Source of the DNA: Novosphingobium profundi | GTDB lineage: Bacteria > Pseudomonadota > Alphaproteobacteria > Sphingomonadales > Sphingomonadaceae | Assembly: GCF_018491765.1 (NCBI RefSeq) | Contig: NZ_JABWCU010000014.1 | Location: forward strand, 120,412 to 184,411 | Length of the DNA stretch: 64,000 bases | Reading direction: 5' to 3' | Shown here: one piece after another, positions 50,071 through 58,704 of the stretch | Numbering within the stretch: position 1 is the first letter of the stretch | How the letters are laid out: each line of letters starts with the position of its first letter | Program-made: the position numbers and the translations under genes | Notes under the pieces: generated by a model | The model's database searches: none | Told to the model about the DNA's origin: nothing | What the model saw: only the letters and a program-made list of their open reading frames with translations

Positions 50071-52659
50071 ATGAAAATGGGAATCGAAAACAGCGCTTCG
50101 GCGCTGACGGTGGCGCTCGTCCTGCTGACTCCTCAGCATGCCCTGGCGCAAGATGTTGAAATGGCAGGCGGCGGGCCGGTGGCAGAGGCGCAGGACAGCG
50201 CCGCGCAGCCTGCGCCGCAGCAGGCCGGCCTGCAGGAAATCATCGTCACCGCGCAGCGCCGCGCCGAAAGCGCGCAGGACGTGCCGATCGCCATCACCGC
50301 GGTCACGGCCGATGCGCTGCAGGCCAAGGGGCTGACCGACGTTTCGCAGATCGGCGGCCAGGCGCCCAATGTGACGCTCAAGAACACGGCGGCCTTTGGC
50401 GGCTCCAGCTCGATCCTCGTCTCCTATATTCGCGGCATCGGGCAGAACGACTTCGCCTTCAATCTGGAACCGGGCGTCGGCATCTATGTCGATGGCGTCT
50501 ATCTGGCGCGCAATATCGGGGCGAATGTCGACCTGCTCGATCTCGAACGGGTGGAGGTGCTGAAGGGCCCGCAGGGCACTCTGTTCGGGCGCAACACCAT
50601 TGGCGGCGCGCTCAATATCGTGACCCGCGATCCGCGCGATGAATTCTATGCGACGGGCGAGGTCACCACCGGCAGCTACAACCGCGTCGACGTGCGCGGG
50701 GCGGTCGACATTCCGATCGTGCCGGGCGTCATCACCAGCTCCATCGCCTTTTCGAGCAAGCATCGCGACGGCTGGCAGAAGCGCATTGCCTATGCGGGCC
50801 CGACCGACATGAACCCGATCTACCTGCTCGCCACGGATGGCGCCTATGGCGGGCCGGAGAACACCAATACCGACGACAATTTCGCCTTCCCGATCCAGTC
50901 CGGGCCGCGCCATTCGACCAGCGGGGGCGAGAACAAGACCTCGGTCCGCGCCAAGCTGCTGATCGAGCCGACGGACGATTTCCGCGTTCGCCTGATCGGC
51001 GATTATCTGCATGTCGATCAGTCGGCCGCGCCCTTCAGCCTGGTGAATGTCAACCAGGAGCTTTACGTCGCGCTCTACAACACCTGCATCACCGGCAACG
51101 AAGCCGTCTATTCGGGCGTCGGCGCGCTGACCGGGTTGGGCGCGGGCGTCGCCAATCTGTGCCAGAGCATGCGTGGCAATGCGGCATCGCCTGCCGGTAC
51201 GCAGCCCTCGCTCTACGACGAGGCGGGGCAGCATCTTCCCTATGACAACCGCTATGTCATCACCGACAAGGACGGGAAGATTAACCCCGACAAGAGCTAT
51301 GCGACCGGCGCGAATTTCGACAAGGTCGAGAACTGGGGCATCAATGCGCAGATCGAATATGATTTGACGCCCGATCTGCAGGTGAAATCGATCACCGCCT
51401 ATCGCAACCTCGATTCCGACTTTGGCGTGGATATCGGCGGTGCCCCCTTCCTGACGCTGTCCCCTTCATTCGAGACCAGAGAGCGCCAGTTCAGCCAGGA
51501 ACTCCAGCTTTCGGGGCTGGCGCTGAATGGAGCGTGGAACTTCGTCCTTGGAGGCTATTATTTCCACGAATGGGGCACGCTCACCGATCTCGTGCCCTTC
51601 ATGTCGGGGCTGATCCAGATCAACTCGCCCGACAACGAATTCGATACGAAAAGCTATGCGGTCTTCACGCATAACAATATCGAGATCATCCCCGACAAGC
51701 TCGGCATTACGCTGGGTGCGCGCTATACCTATGAAAACAAGAACTTTACCGGCGCGCAGAGGGATGAGAACAATTTCGGCGGCAAAGTGCTGCTGCTGCC
51801 CAACTTCGTCTATCCCAACCCGGACGATGTCTATCGCCTCTATCCGCTGGGCAGGAACACGCAGACCTTCGAGAATTTCTCCTATCGCGTCGGCGCCGAA
51901 TACCATGTCGATCGCAACATCATGGTCTATGCCTCCTATGCCACCGCGTTCAAGGGCGGCGGCTGGACGACCCGCCTGACGGCGGCGAACTTCAACACCA
52001 CCACTTTCGAACCGCTGCCCGCGCCGACCTTTGGCCCGGAAAAGGCAAAGACGGCCGAAATCGGCATCAAGTCGCAGCTCTTGGACCGCCGGGTGCGCCT
52101 CAATGTCGCGGCGTTCAGCACGAACTACGACAATATCCAGCTGACCTTCCAGAACGGGTCTTCACCGGTCACCGCCAATGGCGGCAATGGCAAGATCCAG
52201 GGCGTCGAGGCCGAGCTCAACGCGGCGCTGACCGATGCGTGGACGCTGGATGCAAGCGGCGGCTATCTCGATGCGCATTATACCAGCGTCAAGCCGGGCG
52301 TGCCGCTGACGGGTGACGAGGCTTTCGTCAACACCCCCGAATGGACGCTGCAGGCCGGAACCGCCTATCGCATCGAAACGGGCGCGGGCACTTTCACCCC
52401 GCGCATCGACTGGAACTACGCGACGAAGATCTACAACGACGAGGCCAATACCGAACTCCTCGCCACGGGCGCGCGCAGCCTGTTCAACGGCACGCTCACC
52501 TGGGCGGAAAATTCGGGACGGTTCGAACTGCAGGCCGGCGTCACCAACATCTTCGACAAGCGCTACATCCAGTCGGGCTACACCAATGCCTTGGCGATCT
52601 ATTCGGCGACCTACAGCCGCCCGCGCGAATGGTTCCTGACCTTGCGCTATCGCCATTGA
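50071..52659 (+). CDS. TonB-dependent receptor in the phenol island
   Basis: An 862-residue outer-membrane receptor of the sphingomonad type: signal peptide ending about ALAQD (residue 27), TonB box region QEIIVTAQRRAESAQDVPIA, a plug with GGALNIVTRDPRD and ERVEVLKGPQGTLFGRN, and a barrel ending in REWFLTLRYRH. It lies inside the catabolic run, co-oriented with dmpB and followed by an intrinsic terminator. It may import an aromatic substrate or an iron chelate for the iron-dependent oxygenases (inference). The ribosome-binding site GGAGGA is strong. Confidence 0.92.
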   Translation: MKMGIENSASALTVALVLLTPQHALAQDVEMAGGGPVAEAQDSAAQPAPQQAGLQEIIVTAQRRAESAQDVPIAITAVTADALQAKGLTDVSQIGGQAPNVTLKNTAAFGGSSSILVSYIRGIGQNDFAFNLEPGVGIYVDGVYLARNIGANVDLLDLERVEVLKGPQGTLFGRNTIGGALNIVTRDPRDEFYATGEVTTGSYNRVDVRGAVDIPIVPGVITSSIAFSSKHRDGWQKRIAYAGPTDMNPIYLLATDGAYGGPENTNTDDNFAFPIQSGPRHSTSGGENKTSVRAKLLIEPTDDFRVRLIGDYLHVDQSAAPFSLVNVNQELYVALYNTCITGNEAVYSGVGALTGLGAGVANLCQSMRGNAASPAGTQPSLYDEAGQHLPYDNRYVITDKDGKINPDKSYATGANFDKVENWGINAQIEYDLTPDLQVKSITAYRNLDSDFGVDIGGAPFLTLSPSFETRERQFSQELQLSGLALNGAWNFVLGGYYFHEWGTLTDLVPFMSGLIQINSPDNEFDTKSYAVFTHNNIEIIPDKLGITLGARYTYENKNFTGAQRDENNFGGKVLLLPNFVYPNPDDVYRLYPLGRNTQTFENFSYRVGAEYHVDRNIMVYASYATAFKGGGWTTRLTAANFNTTTFEPLPAPTFGPEKAKTAEIGIKSQLLDRRVRLNVAAFSTNYDNIQLTFQNGSSPVTANGGNGKIQGVEAELNAALTDAWTLDASGGYLDAHYTSVKPGVPLTGDEAFVNTPEWTLQAGTAYRIETGAGTFTPRIDWNYATKIYNDEANTELLATGARSLFNGTLTWAENSGRFELQAGVTNIFDKRYIQSGYTNALAIYSATYSRPREWFLTLRYRH

Positions 52660-52675
52660 TTTCTGCCGAGACCGA

Positions 52676-52708
52676 GGGGCCGGGCAAGACCGCCCGGCCC
52701 CGTATTTT
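52676..52708 (+). terminator. Intrinsic terminator after the TonB receptor
   Basis: GGGGCCGGGC (52676-52685) pairs perfectly with GCCCGGCCCC (52692-52701) around a six-base loop, followed by GTATTTT. This is the best terminator in the window, and it should end the dmpC-to-receptor transcript. Confidence 0.85.
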
Positions 52709-52729
52709 GACCGATATCCGGAGTAGATA

Positions 52730-53482
52730 ATGAGCCGCGAAACCGCCGTCGTCGTTGGAGTGACGGGTGCCTTTGGCGAAGTGATTGCCAAGCGCCTGCT
52801 GTGGCGTGGCCTCGATGTCGTGGGCGTCGCGCGCGATGCCGCAAAGCTGGAGGAGGTCGCCGGGCGGCTGGGGCAGGAGTTCATCCCCTGTGCCGCCGAT
52901 ATTGGTGATGATGGCGCGATTGCCGCCATTGCCTCAGCGCTGCCCGACCAGGCGGTGGCGATGGTCGTCCATTCGGTCGGCCTGCCGGTTGCAGGCGGCA
53001 TCCTTGTCGCCGAACCGGGGGCGCTTGCGGCCGCGACCAATCTCAAATGCGGCGGCTTCGTGCGGCTGGTTCGTGCGGTCGATACGCGGCTGCGGGACAA
53101 GTCCAGACTGGTCGCCATCGGCGGGCATTACGGCTTCGAACCTTCGCCCTATGCCGCGACGGCGGGCGTCGGCAATGCCGCGCTCGCCAATCTCGTCCGG
53201 CAGATGAGCTGGGCTTACGGCCCGCGCAAAATCACCGCCCATCTCGTCGCGCCCGGACCTGCCGATACCGACCGCCTGCGCAAGGTCGCGGCCGCCCGCG
53301 CCGAAAGGGCGGGAAAGCCGCTCGACGAGGAATACGAGAACATGCGCGCCGACAGCGCGATCGGCGCATTCACCACACCTGATCAGGTTGCCTGGGCGAT
53401 AGCCATGCTGCTCGATCCGGAAGCCGATGCGCTGGCCGGTTCGACGATGGGGCTGGATTCCGGCCGCCGCCACGGCATCTGA
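52730..53482 (+). CDS. SDR-fold protein with an incomplete catalytic site
   Basis: A 250-residue Rossmann-fold protein of the short-chain dehydrogenase/reductase superfamily. A cofactor loop VVGVTGAFGEVIAK is at residues 8-21. The active-site region reads AIGGHYGFEPSPYAATAGVGN: Tyr141 is present, but the Lys of YxxxK is Ala145, and the usual Ser position is Gly. It ends with AGSTMGLDSGRR, like the C-terminal G-G loop of SDRs. It may use other chemistry or be a non-catalytic or binding protein. It starts a two-gene unit after the terminator, together with the Pro1 tautomerase. Confidence 0.8.
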   Translation: MSRETAVVVGVTGAFGEVIAKRLLWRGLDVVGVARDAAKLEEVAGRLGQEFIPCAADIGDDGAIAAIASALPDQAVAMVVHSVGLPVAGGILVAEPGALAAATNLKCGGFVRLVRAVDTRLRDKSRLVAIGGHYGFEPSPYAATAGVGNAALANLVRQMSWAYGPRKITAHLVAPGPADTDRLRKVAAARAERAGKPLDEEYENMRADSAIGAFTTPDQVAWAIAMLLDPEADALAGSTMGLDSGRRHGI

Positions 53483-53497
53483 GGAAAAGGATACGCC

Positions 53498-53926
53498 ATG
53501 CCAGTCGTGCAATTCCATCTCGTCAGGGACCGCTATCCAAAGGAAGCGATCCACGCCCTGCTCGATGACGTCACTGAGTTCTATGCCGGCACGCTCTATC
53601 CCGAAGCCGAGCGTCCCCCGGTCGAGCGGGTGCGCGCCTTCGTCAACCTGGTCGAACCCGACATGTGGGCGACAGGCGGCAGGCTCGTTTCCGAGGGCGG
53701 GCCGGATTCGCCCTATTTCACCTGCCTCGTCCTGACGGGGCGGAGCATCGAGCAGCATCACGCGCTGATTGAGGGGTTCACCGGCCGGATCGTCAAACAT
53801 CTGGGTTGCGAAAAGGACCGAGTGCGCGGGCAGGTGGTGCCGATCGAACCGGATAATTGGGGCATCGCGGGCGTGCCCGCCGCCGTCGCCCGCCGCGCGG
53901 AAATCGAAGCCCGCGCCAATAGCTGA
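53498..53926 (+). CDS. Pro1 tautomerase-superfamily protein
   Basis: A 142-residue protein starting Met-Pro-Val-Val, so the mature form has an N-terminal Pro1. It carries the segment IEPDNWGIAGVPAAV, common in larger tautomerase-superfamily members, and its length is close to cis-CaaD/MSAD-type double-unit proteins rather than 4-OT. It may tautomerise or hydrate a ring-cleavage product or by-product. A second tautomerase besides dmpI is unusual in a meta operon. It lies 16 bases after the SDR-like gene. Confidence 0.8.
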   Translation: MPVVQFHLVRDRYPKEAIHALLDDVTEFYAGTLYPEAERPPVERVRAFVNLVEPDMWATGGRLVSEGGPDSPYFTCLVLTGRSIEQHHALIEGFTGRIVKHLGCEKDRVRGQVVPIEPDNWGIAGVPAAVARRAEIEARANS

Positions 53927-53937
53927 CGGGCCGGGTC

Positions 53938-53978
53938 GACAAAATTGTCACGCGCTTCGGGCCGGTGACAATTTTGTC
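53938..53978. promoter_or_regulatory. Double upstream activating sequence for DmpR
   Basis: GACAAAATTGTC (53938-53949) and GACAATTTTGTC (53967-53978) are two copies of GACAA-N2-TTGTC, 29 bases centre to centre (close to three helical turns), and together form a 15-base inverted repeat. Two phased sites upstream of a -24/-12 promoter is the DmpR/XylR arrangement. They lie about 75-105 bases before the predicted start of transcription. Confidence 0.85.
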
Positions 53979-54023
53979 GGCACTGCAAGGACTCAAGTCG
54001 CGGAAAACTGCGGATTTTCGAAT

Positions 54024-54039
54024 TGGCACGGGGCCTGCA
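54024..54039 (+). promoter_or_regulatory. Sigma-54 promoter of the phenol hydroxylase operon
   Basis: TTGGCACGGGGCCTGCA region: TGGCAC with GG at 54025-54026 and GC at 54037-54038, exactly ten bases apart, with A following. It is a near-consensus -24/-12 element, and transcription should begin around 54050, about 40 bases before dmpK. Confidence 0.88.
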
Positions 54040-54091
54040 AACGTTTTTTGGCAGACAGGCCCGAAAACGGGTCGCCAATGAGAGAGGATCG

Positions 54092-54361
54092 ATGGAACAC
54101 CCGGCAAGCGCCGACGAGACCATGCCCGAAAACCCACTCGACGCCCGTTTCGTGCGGGTCCGTGGGCGACGGCCAGGTGGCATCACCGAATTCGATTTCG
54201 CGATCGGCGCACCCGAAATCTTCGTCGAGCTGATCATGCCCGACGCCGCGTTCGAGCAGTTCTGCGCCGACAACAATGTCATCGACGTCACCGGCACCGC
54301 GCGTCCGGAAGACGATTTCGACGCGCGCCTGCAGCGCGAGTCCGACGCAAGGCTTTCCTGA
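54092..54361 (+). CDS. dmpK: Phenol hydroxylase assembly/accessory subunit
   Basis: An 89-residue small protein with RFVRVRGRRPGGITEFDFAIG and APEIFVELIMPDAAFEQFC, the conserved core of DmpK/PHK proteins. In the dmp system it helps insert iron into the oxygenase. It is the first gene after the sigma-54 promoter; GAGAGAGGA precedes the ATG. Confidence 0.9.
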   Translation: MEHPASADETMPENPLDARFVRVRGRRPGGITEFDFAIGAPEIFVELIMPDAAFEQFCADNNVIDVTGTARPEDDFDARLQRESDARLS

Positions 54362-54375
54362 GAGGACCACATTCC

Positions 54376-55371
54376 ATGCAGATGGATCTGAAGACCGTAA
54401 ACATCGAGCCCAAGCGTCGCAGCTATGCCCATGTGGCGGCTCGGATCGGGGCCGAAAAGCTTGCCTCCCGCTATCAGGAGGGCACGTTCGACATGCAGGT
54501 CGAGGGGCCGCAGCATTACCGCCCGCTGTGGGACCCGGCGCATGATTATTTCGATCCCGACCGCACCCGGATACGCATGCAGGACTGGTATGCGTTCAAG
54601 GACCCGCGCCAGTATTATTACGGCAGCTATGTCATCGCCCGCTCACGCCAGCAGGAAACGGCGGAGAGCGCCTTTGCCTTCGTGGAAAGCCGCAGTCTTG
54701 CCGATGCCATGCCGACCGAGCTGCGCGAAACCGCGCTGAAGCTGCTGCTGCCGCTGCGCCATGTCGCGTGGGGGTCGAGCATGAACAATGAGACGACGGC
54801 GGCCTATGGCTATGGCGCCGCGATCACGCAGGGTGCGCTTTACTACGCGATGGACCAGCTGGGTATCGCGCAGTTCCTGACCCGCATCGGCCTGCTGCTG
54901 GATCAGCCCGAAGCGCTGGAAACCGCGCGTGAGGCATGGCTCCATGACGAGGCATGGCAGCCGCTGCGCCGACTGGTCGAGGACCTGTTCGTCGAGAAGG
55001 ACTGGTTCGAGGTGCTGGTCGCGCAGGATCTCGTCCTCGACGGGCTGCTCTATCCGCTGATCTATGGCGCGATCGTCGACAATGTGCTGGCCATGCAGGG
55101 CGGCAGCGCCGTCGCCATGGTCTGCCAGTTCCAGTCCGAATGGCACGCCGAGGCGAGCAAGTGGATCGACGCGCAGGTCAAGGCCGCGATCAAGGACACC
55201 GGGGCCAATGGCGATCTCATCGCCGGCTGGGTCCGCAAATGGCGCGCCCGCGCCGTTTCCGCCTTGCTGCCCGTGGCGGCCATCGCATTGGGCGATGGCG
55301 CCGAGGAGCAGATGGACGAAGTGCTGGCCGATTTCGACAAGCGTCTCGCCAAGCTGGGAGTGAGCGCATGA
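54376..55371 (+). CDS. dmpL: Phenol hydroxylase beta subunit (P1)
   Basis: A 331-residue ferritin-like subunit without diiron ligands. Hallmarks are RRSYAHVAARIGAEKLASRY, PLWDPAHDYFDPDRT and LLLPLRHVAWGSSMNN, as in DmpL/TouE/TomA1 of multicomponent monooxygenases. It pairs with the alpha subunit in the (alpha-beta-gamma)2 hydroxylase. It overlaps dmpM by four bases. Confidence 0.92.
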   Translation: MQMDLKTVNIEPKRRSYAHVAARIGAEKLASRYQEGTFDMQVEGPQHYRPLWDPAHDYFDPDRTRIRMQDWYAFKDPRQYYYGSYVIARSRQQETAESAFAFVESRSLADAMPTELRETALKLLLPLRHVAWGSSMNNETTAAYGYGAAITQGALYYAMDQLGIAQFLTRIGLLLDQPEALETAREAWLHDEAWQPLRRLVEDLFVEKDWFEVLVAQDLVLDGLLYPLIYGAIVDNVLAMQGGSAVAMVCQFQSEWHAEASKWIDAQVKAAIKDTGANGDLIAGWVRKWRARAVSALLPVAAIALGDGAEEQMDEVLADFDKRLAKLGVSA

Positions 55372-55649
55372 GCGAGGTGAAATCCACCGTTTTCCTGTGT
55401 CTTCAGGCCAATGACGAGACGCGCGGCGTGATCGAGGCGATCGAACGCGACAACGAGCACGCCAGCTTCGATTACCAGCCCGGCATGGTCCGCATCACCG
55501 CGCCCGGAACGCTGACCGTTCGGCGCGAGACGGTCGAGGAAGAGGTCGGCCGCGAATTCGACCTCCAGGAACTGCACATCAACATGATCTCGCTCTCCGG
55601 CCACGTCGATGAAGACGACGACGCGCTGGTGCTGAGCTGGGATCGCTGA
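55368..55649 (+). CDS. dmpM: Phenol hydroxylase regulatory protein (P2)
   Basis: A 93-residue effector protein with VFLCLQANDETRGVIEAIE and VRITAPGTLTVRRETVEEE, typical of DmpM/MmoB-like coupling proteins. It has no cofactor; it binds the hydroxylase and is needed for turnover. Confidence 0.92.
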   Translation: MSEVKSTVFLCLQANDETRGVIEAIERDNEHASFDYQPGMVRITAPGTLTVRRETVEEEVGREFDLQELHINMISLSGHVDEDDDALVLSWDR

Positions 55650-55660
55650 GGAGAGACATC

Positions 55661-57211
55661 ATGGACATCGCTGTCACCAAGAAGAAGCTCGGCCTCAAGG
55701 AACGCTACGCGCTGATGACGCGCGGCCTTGGCTGGGAACCCACCTATCAGAGCGTCGACGACGTCTTTCCCATGGACAGTTTCGAGGGGATCAAGATCCA
55801 CGACTGGGACGCGTGGGAAGATCCGTTCCGCCTGACCATGGACGCCTATTGGAAATACCAGGCCGAAAAGGAGCGCAAGCTCTACGCCATTCTCGATGCC
55901 TTCGCGCAGGGGAACGGGCACCTGACACTGTCGGACGCACGCTATATCAACACGGTGAAACTGTTCATCAACGGCCTCGCCCCGCTGGAATATATGTCGC
56001 ATCGCGGCTTTGCGCATATCGGGCGCCAGTTCCGCGGCGTCGGCCCGCGCGTCGCCTGCATGATGCAGTCGCTGGACGAAATGCGCCACGCGCAGACACA
56101 GGTTCACGCGATCAGCAATTACAACCGCTATTACGACGGCATGGCGAATTTCCGCCATCACCACACGTATCTGCCCTATCTGCAGGTGCCGCGCAGCTTT
56201 TTCGAGGATGCGGCCAGCGGCGGTCCGTTCGAATTCATCACCGCGATCGGCTTCGCCTTCGAATATGTGCTGACCAACCTGGTCTTCGTGCCCTTTATCT
56301 CGGGCGCGGCCTATAATGGCGACATGGGGGCGATGACCTTCGGCTTCTCCGCCCAGTCGGATGAGGCGCGGCACATGACGCTGGGCCTTGAAGTCATCAA
56401 GTTCATGCTCGAGCAGGACCCCGACAATCTGCCCATCGTGCAGAAATGGCTGAACAAGTGGACCTGGCGCGGCGTGCGCGTGCTGACCCTGGTGGCGATG
56501 ATGCAGGATTACATGTTGCCCAAGCGTGTGATGAGCTGGGCCGAGGCATGGGAGATCTATTTTGAAGAGAATTGCGGCGCGCTGTTCCGCGACCTCGCCC
56601 GCTACGGCATCGTGATGCCGCCTTGCGTCGAGCAGGTGCGCAAGGAACGCGATCACCTGTCGCACATGGCGTGGTGCCAGTTCTACCAGGCGCGCGGCAC
56701 CAACAACTTCCACGTCTGGCTGCCTTCGAAGGAGGACATGGACTGGCTTTCGGCCAAGTACCCCGAAACCTTCGACCAGTACTATCGCCCCCGCTTCGAA
56801 TATTGGGCGAAGATGGAGGAGGAAGGCACGCCGTTCGAGGCCGCGACCCCGCCGCAACAGTGCCAGGTCTGCCAGATCCCCACGATCTTTCCGGTGGCGG
56901 GCGACCCGCTGACCCGGGCCGAACACAGCTGCACCCATGATGGCGAGCGTTTCCATTTCTGTTCGCAATGGTGCCAGGAAATCTTCGAGGACGAGCCCGA
57001 GAAATACGTGCAGGCCAAGCTGGGCGCGCATGAGCTGTATAAGGGCAATCTCTTCGGCGATGCCGATCCCACGGCAGAGGATTTCGATCCGATGGCGGCG
57101 GCGATGGCTTTCCTGAAACTGACCCCCGAGGATTCCGGGCTCCACAGCGACAGCCGAGATGCGGCCAATTTCGACCTGTGGCGCGGCCTTGCCAAGGCGA
57201 ACGAGGCGTAA
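55661..57211 (+). CDS. dmpN: Phenol hydroxylase alpha subunit, diiron oxygenase (P3)
   Basis: A 516-residue subunit carrying the carboxylate-bridged diiron centre. The first pair comes from LAPLEYMSHR and LDEMRHAQTQ (ExxH), the second from GFAFEYVLTN and SDEARHMTLG (ExxH). The C-terminal part has a YHS-like Cys cluster (CQVCQIP, SCTHDGERFHFCSQWC), as in other phenol/toluene monooxygenases. It hydroxylates phenol to catechol using O2 and electrons from DmpP. Confidence 0.95.
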   Translation: MDIAVTKKKLGLKERYALMTRGLGWEPTYQSVDDVFPMDSFEGIKIHDWDAWEDPFRLTMDAYWKYQAEKERKLYAILDAFAQGNGHLTLSDARYINTVKLFINGLAPLEYMSHRGFAHIGRQFRGVGPRVACMMQSLDEMRHAQTQVHAISNYNRYYDGMANFRHHHTYLPYLQVPRSFFEDAASGGPFEFITAIGFAFEYVLTNLVFVPFISGAAYNGDMGAMTFGFSAQSDEARHMTLGLEVIKFMLEQDPDNLPIVQKWLNKWTWRGVRVLTLVAMMQDYMLPKRVMSWAEAWEIYFEENCGALFRDLARYGIVMPPCVEQVRKERDHLSHMAWCQFYQARGTNNFHVWLPSKEDMDWLSAKYPETFDQYYRPRFEYWAKMEEEGTPFEAATPPQQCQVCQIPTIFPVAGDPLTRAEHSCTHDGERFHFCSQWCQEIFEDEPEKYVQAKLGAHELYKGNLFGDADPTAEDFDPMAAAMAFLKLTPEDSGLHSDSRDAANFDLWRGLAKANEA

Positions 57212-57222
57212 GGAGGAAAGCC

Positions 57223-57582
57223 ATGACCATTATCGCAAACGCCCCTTACGACTTCACCTCGAACGACCGGCAGGAGGATTTTCGCGGCGCAATGCTGGTC
57301 TATGTCGGCTGGGCGCGGCACATGATGTTCGCATCGCCCTATTGCTGGCCGCTGCCGCCGGACATGCCATTTGGCGCCCTGGTCGAGGGGCCGATGGCAC
57401 AGGCCTTTGCCCAGCACCCCGATTGGGAGCAGGCGGACTGGTCGACAGCGACCTGGACGCGCAACGGCGAGCCTTTTACGCCCGACCTGTCGAAGTCGCT
57501 TGCCGACAACGGCCTGTCCCACAAGGACTCGCTGATGTTCACCACGCCGGGACTGGACGGCATCGGCGGGATGGGTTTCTGA
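57223..57582 (+). CDS. dmpO: Phenol hydroxylase gamma subunit (P4)
   Basis: A 119-residue subunit with YDFTSNDRQEDFRGAMLVYV and WTRNGEPFTPDLSKSL, matching DmpO/P4. AGGAGG-like site AAGGAGG before the ATG. It is the third structural piece of the hydroxylase core, immediately behind dmpN. Confidence 0.92.
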   Translation: MTIIANAPYDFTSNDRQEDFRGAMLVYVGWARHMMFASPYCWPLPPDMPFGALVEGPMAQAFAQHPDWEQADWSTATWTRNGEPFTPDLSKSLADNGLSHKDSLMFTTPGLDGIGGMGF

Positions 57583-57584
57583 TC

Positions 57585-58643
57585 ATGACCCACACGCTGA
57601 CGATCTCGTCCACCGGGGACGAGGTGGAGATCGAGGAGGGGCAGACGATCCTCGATGCGTGCCTGCGCGCCGGGATCTGGTTGCCCCATGCCTGCTGCCA
57701 CGGCATGTGCGCGACTTGCAAGATCGACATCGAGGATGGCGAGATCGAGCATGGCGACGCCTCTCCGTTCGCGCTGATGGATAGTGAGCGCGACGAGGGC
57801 AAGGCGCTCGCCTGCTGCGCCACGCTGGAAAGCGACGTGACCATCGCTGCCGAGATCGAGGAGGACCCGGACGCACTGGGCATCCCGGTCGAGGATTACG
57901 ACGGCACGGTCGAGGCGATCGAGCGGCTGACCCCGACGATCCGCGGCATCCGCATAAGGCTCGACCGCCCGATCCGCTTTCAGGCGGGGCAGTATGTGAA
58001 CCTTGAGATCGGCGGCGATGCGGCGCTCACCCGCGCCTTTTCCATCGCCAGCGATCCGGCGGACGACACGCTGGTCGAACTCAACATTCGCATCGTGCCG
58101 GGCGGCAAGGGCACGACATGGCTGCACGAGAATCTGGAGGAGGGCGACCGCATCCGCTTCTCCGGTCCCTATGGCCGCTTCTTCGTGCGCAAATCCGCGA
58201 AAGTGCCGACGCTCTTCATCGCGGGCGGTTCGGGTCTTTCCTCGCCCCGCTCGATGATCCTCGACCTTCTGGCCGCCGGGGAGGACCAGCCGATCACGTT
58301 GGTCTATGGCGCGCGCAATCGCGAGGAGCTGTATTACCACGAGAGCTTCGAGGCACTGGCTGCAGCACACCCGAATTTCACGTATGTCCCCGCGCTTTCG
58401 GACGAGCCGGAGGACAGCGGCTGGAGCGGTCGGCGCGGTTTTGCGCATGAGGCGGCGAAGGAAGCGTTCGACAATGATTTCCGCGGGGTGAAGGCCTATC
58501 TGTGCGGGCCCCCGCCGATGATCGAGGCCGCCATTGCGACGCTGATGCAGGGCCGCCTGTTCGAAAAGGACATCTACACCGAGAAATTCTTCTCCGCCGC
58601 CGATGCACAGCAGATCAGAAGCCCCCTTTTCAGGCGCATCTGA
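57585..58643 (+). CDS. dmpP: Phenol hydroxylase reductase (P5)
   Basis: A 352-residue electron-transfer protein. The N-terminal [2Fe-2S] domain has CCHGMCATCKIDIEDG and a distal Cys in LACCATL. The FAD domain has TRAFSIASDP (RxYS-like), and the NAD domain contains FIAGGSGLSSPRSM and YLCGPPPMIEAA. It passes electrons from NADH to DmpN. The start is two bases after the dmpO stop. Confidence 0.95.
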   Translation: MTHTLTISSTGDEVEIEEGQTILDACLRAGIWLPHACCHGMCATCKIDIEDGEIEHGDASPFALMDSERDEGKALACCATLESDVTIAAEIEEDPDALGIPVEDYDGTVEAIERLTPTIRGIRIRLDRPIRFQAGQYVNLEIGGDAALTRAFSIASDPADDTLVELNIRIVPGGKGTTWLHENLEEGDRIRFSGPYGRFFVRKSAKVPTLFIAGGSGLSSPRSMILDLLAAGEDQPITLVYGARNREELYYHESFEALAAAHPNFTYVPALSDEPEDSGWSGRRGFAHEAAKEAFDNDFRGVKAYLCGPPPMIEAAIATLMQGRLFEKDIYTEKFFSAADAQQIRSPLFRRI

Positions 58644-58704
58644 TCGGGGCAGAACGGTTTTTGGCGAGGGGGCGGCAAGACAGCCACCCGCCGGTGGAGA
58701 GGTA

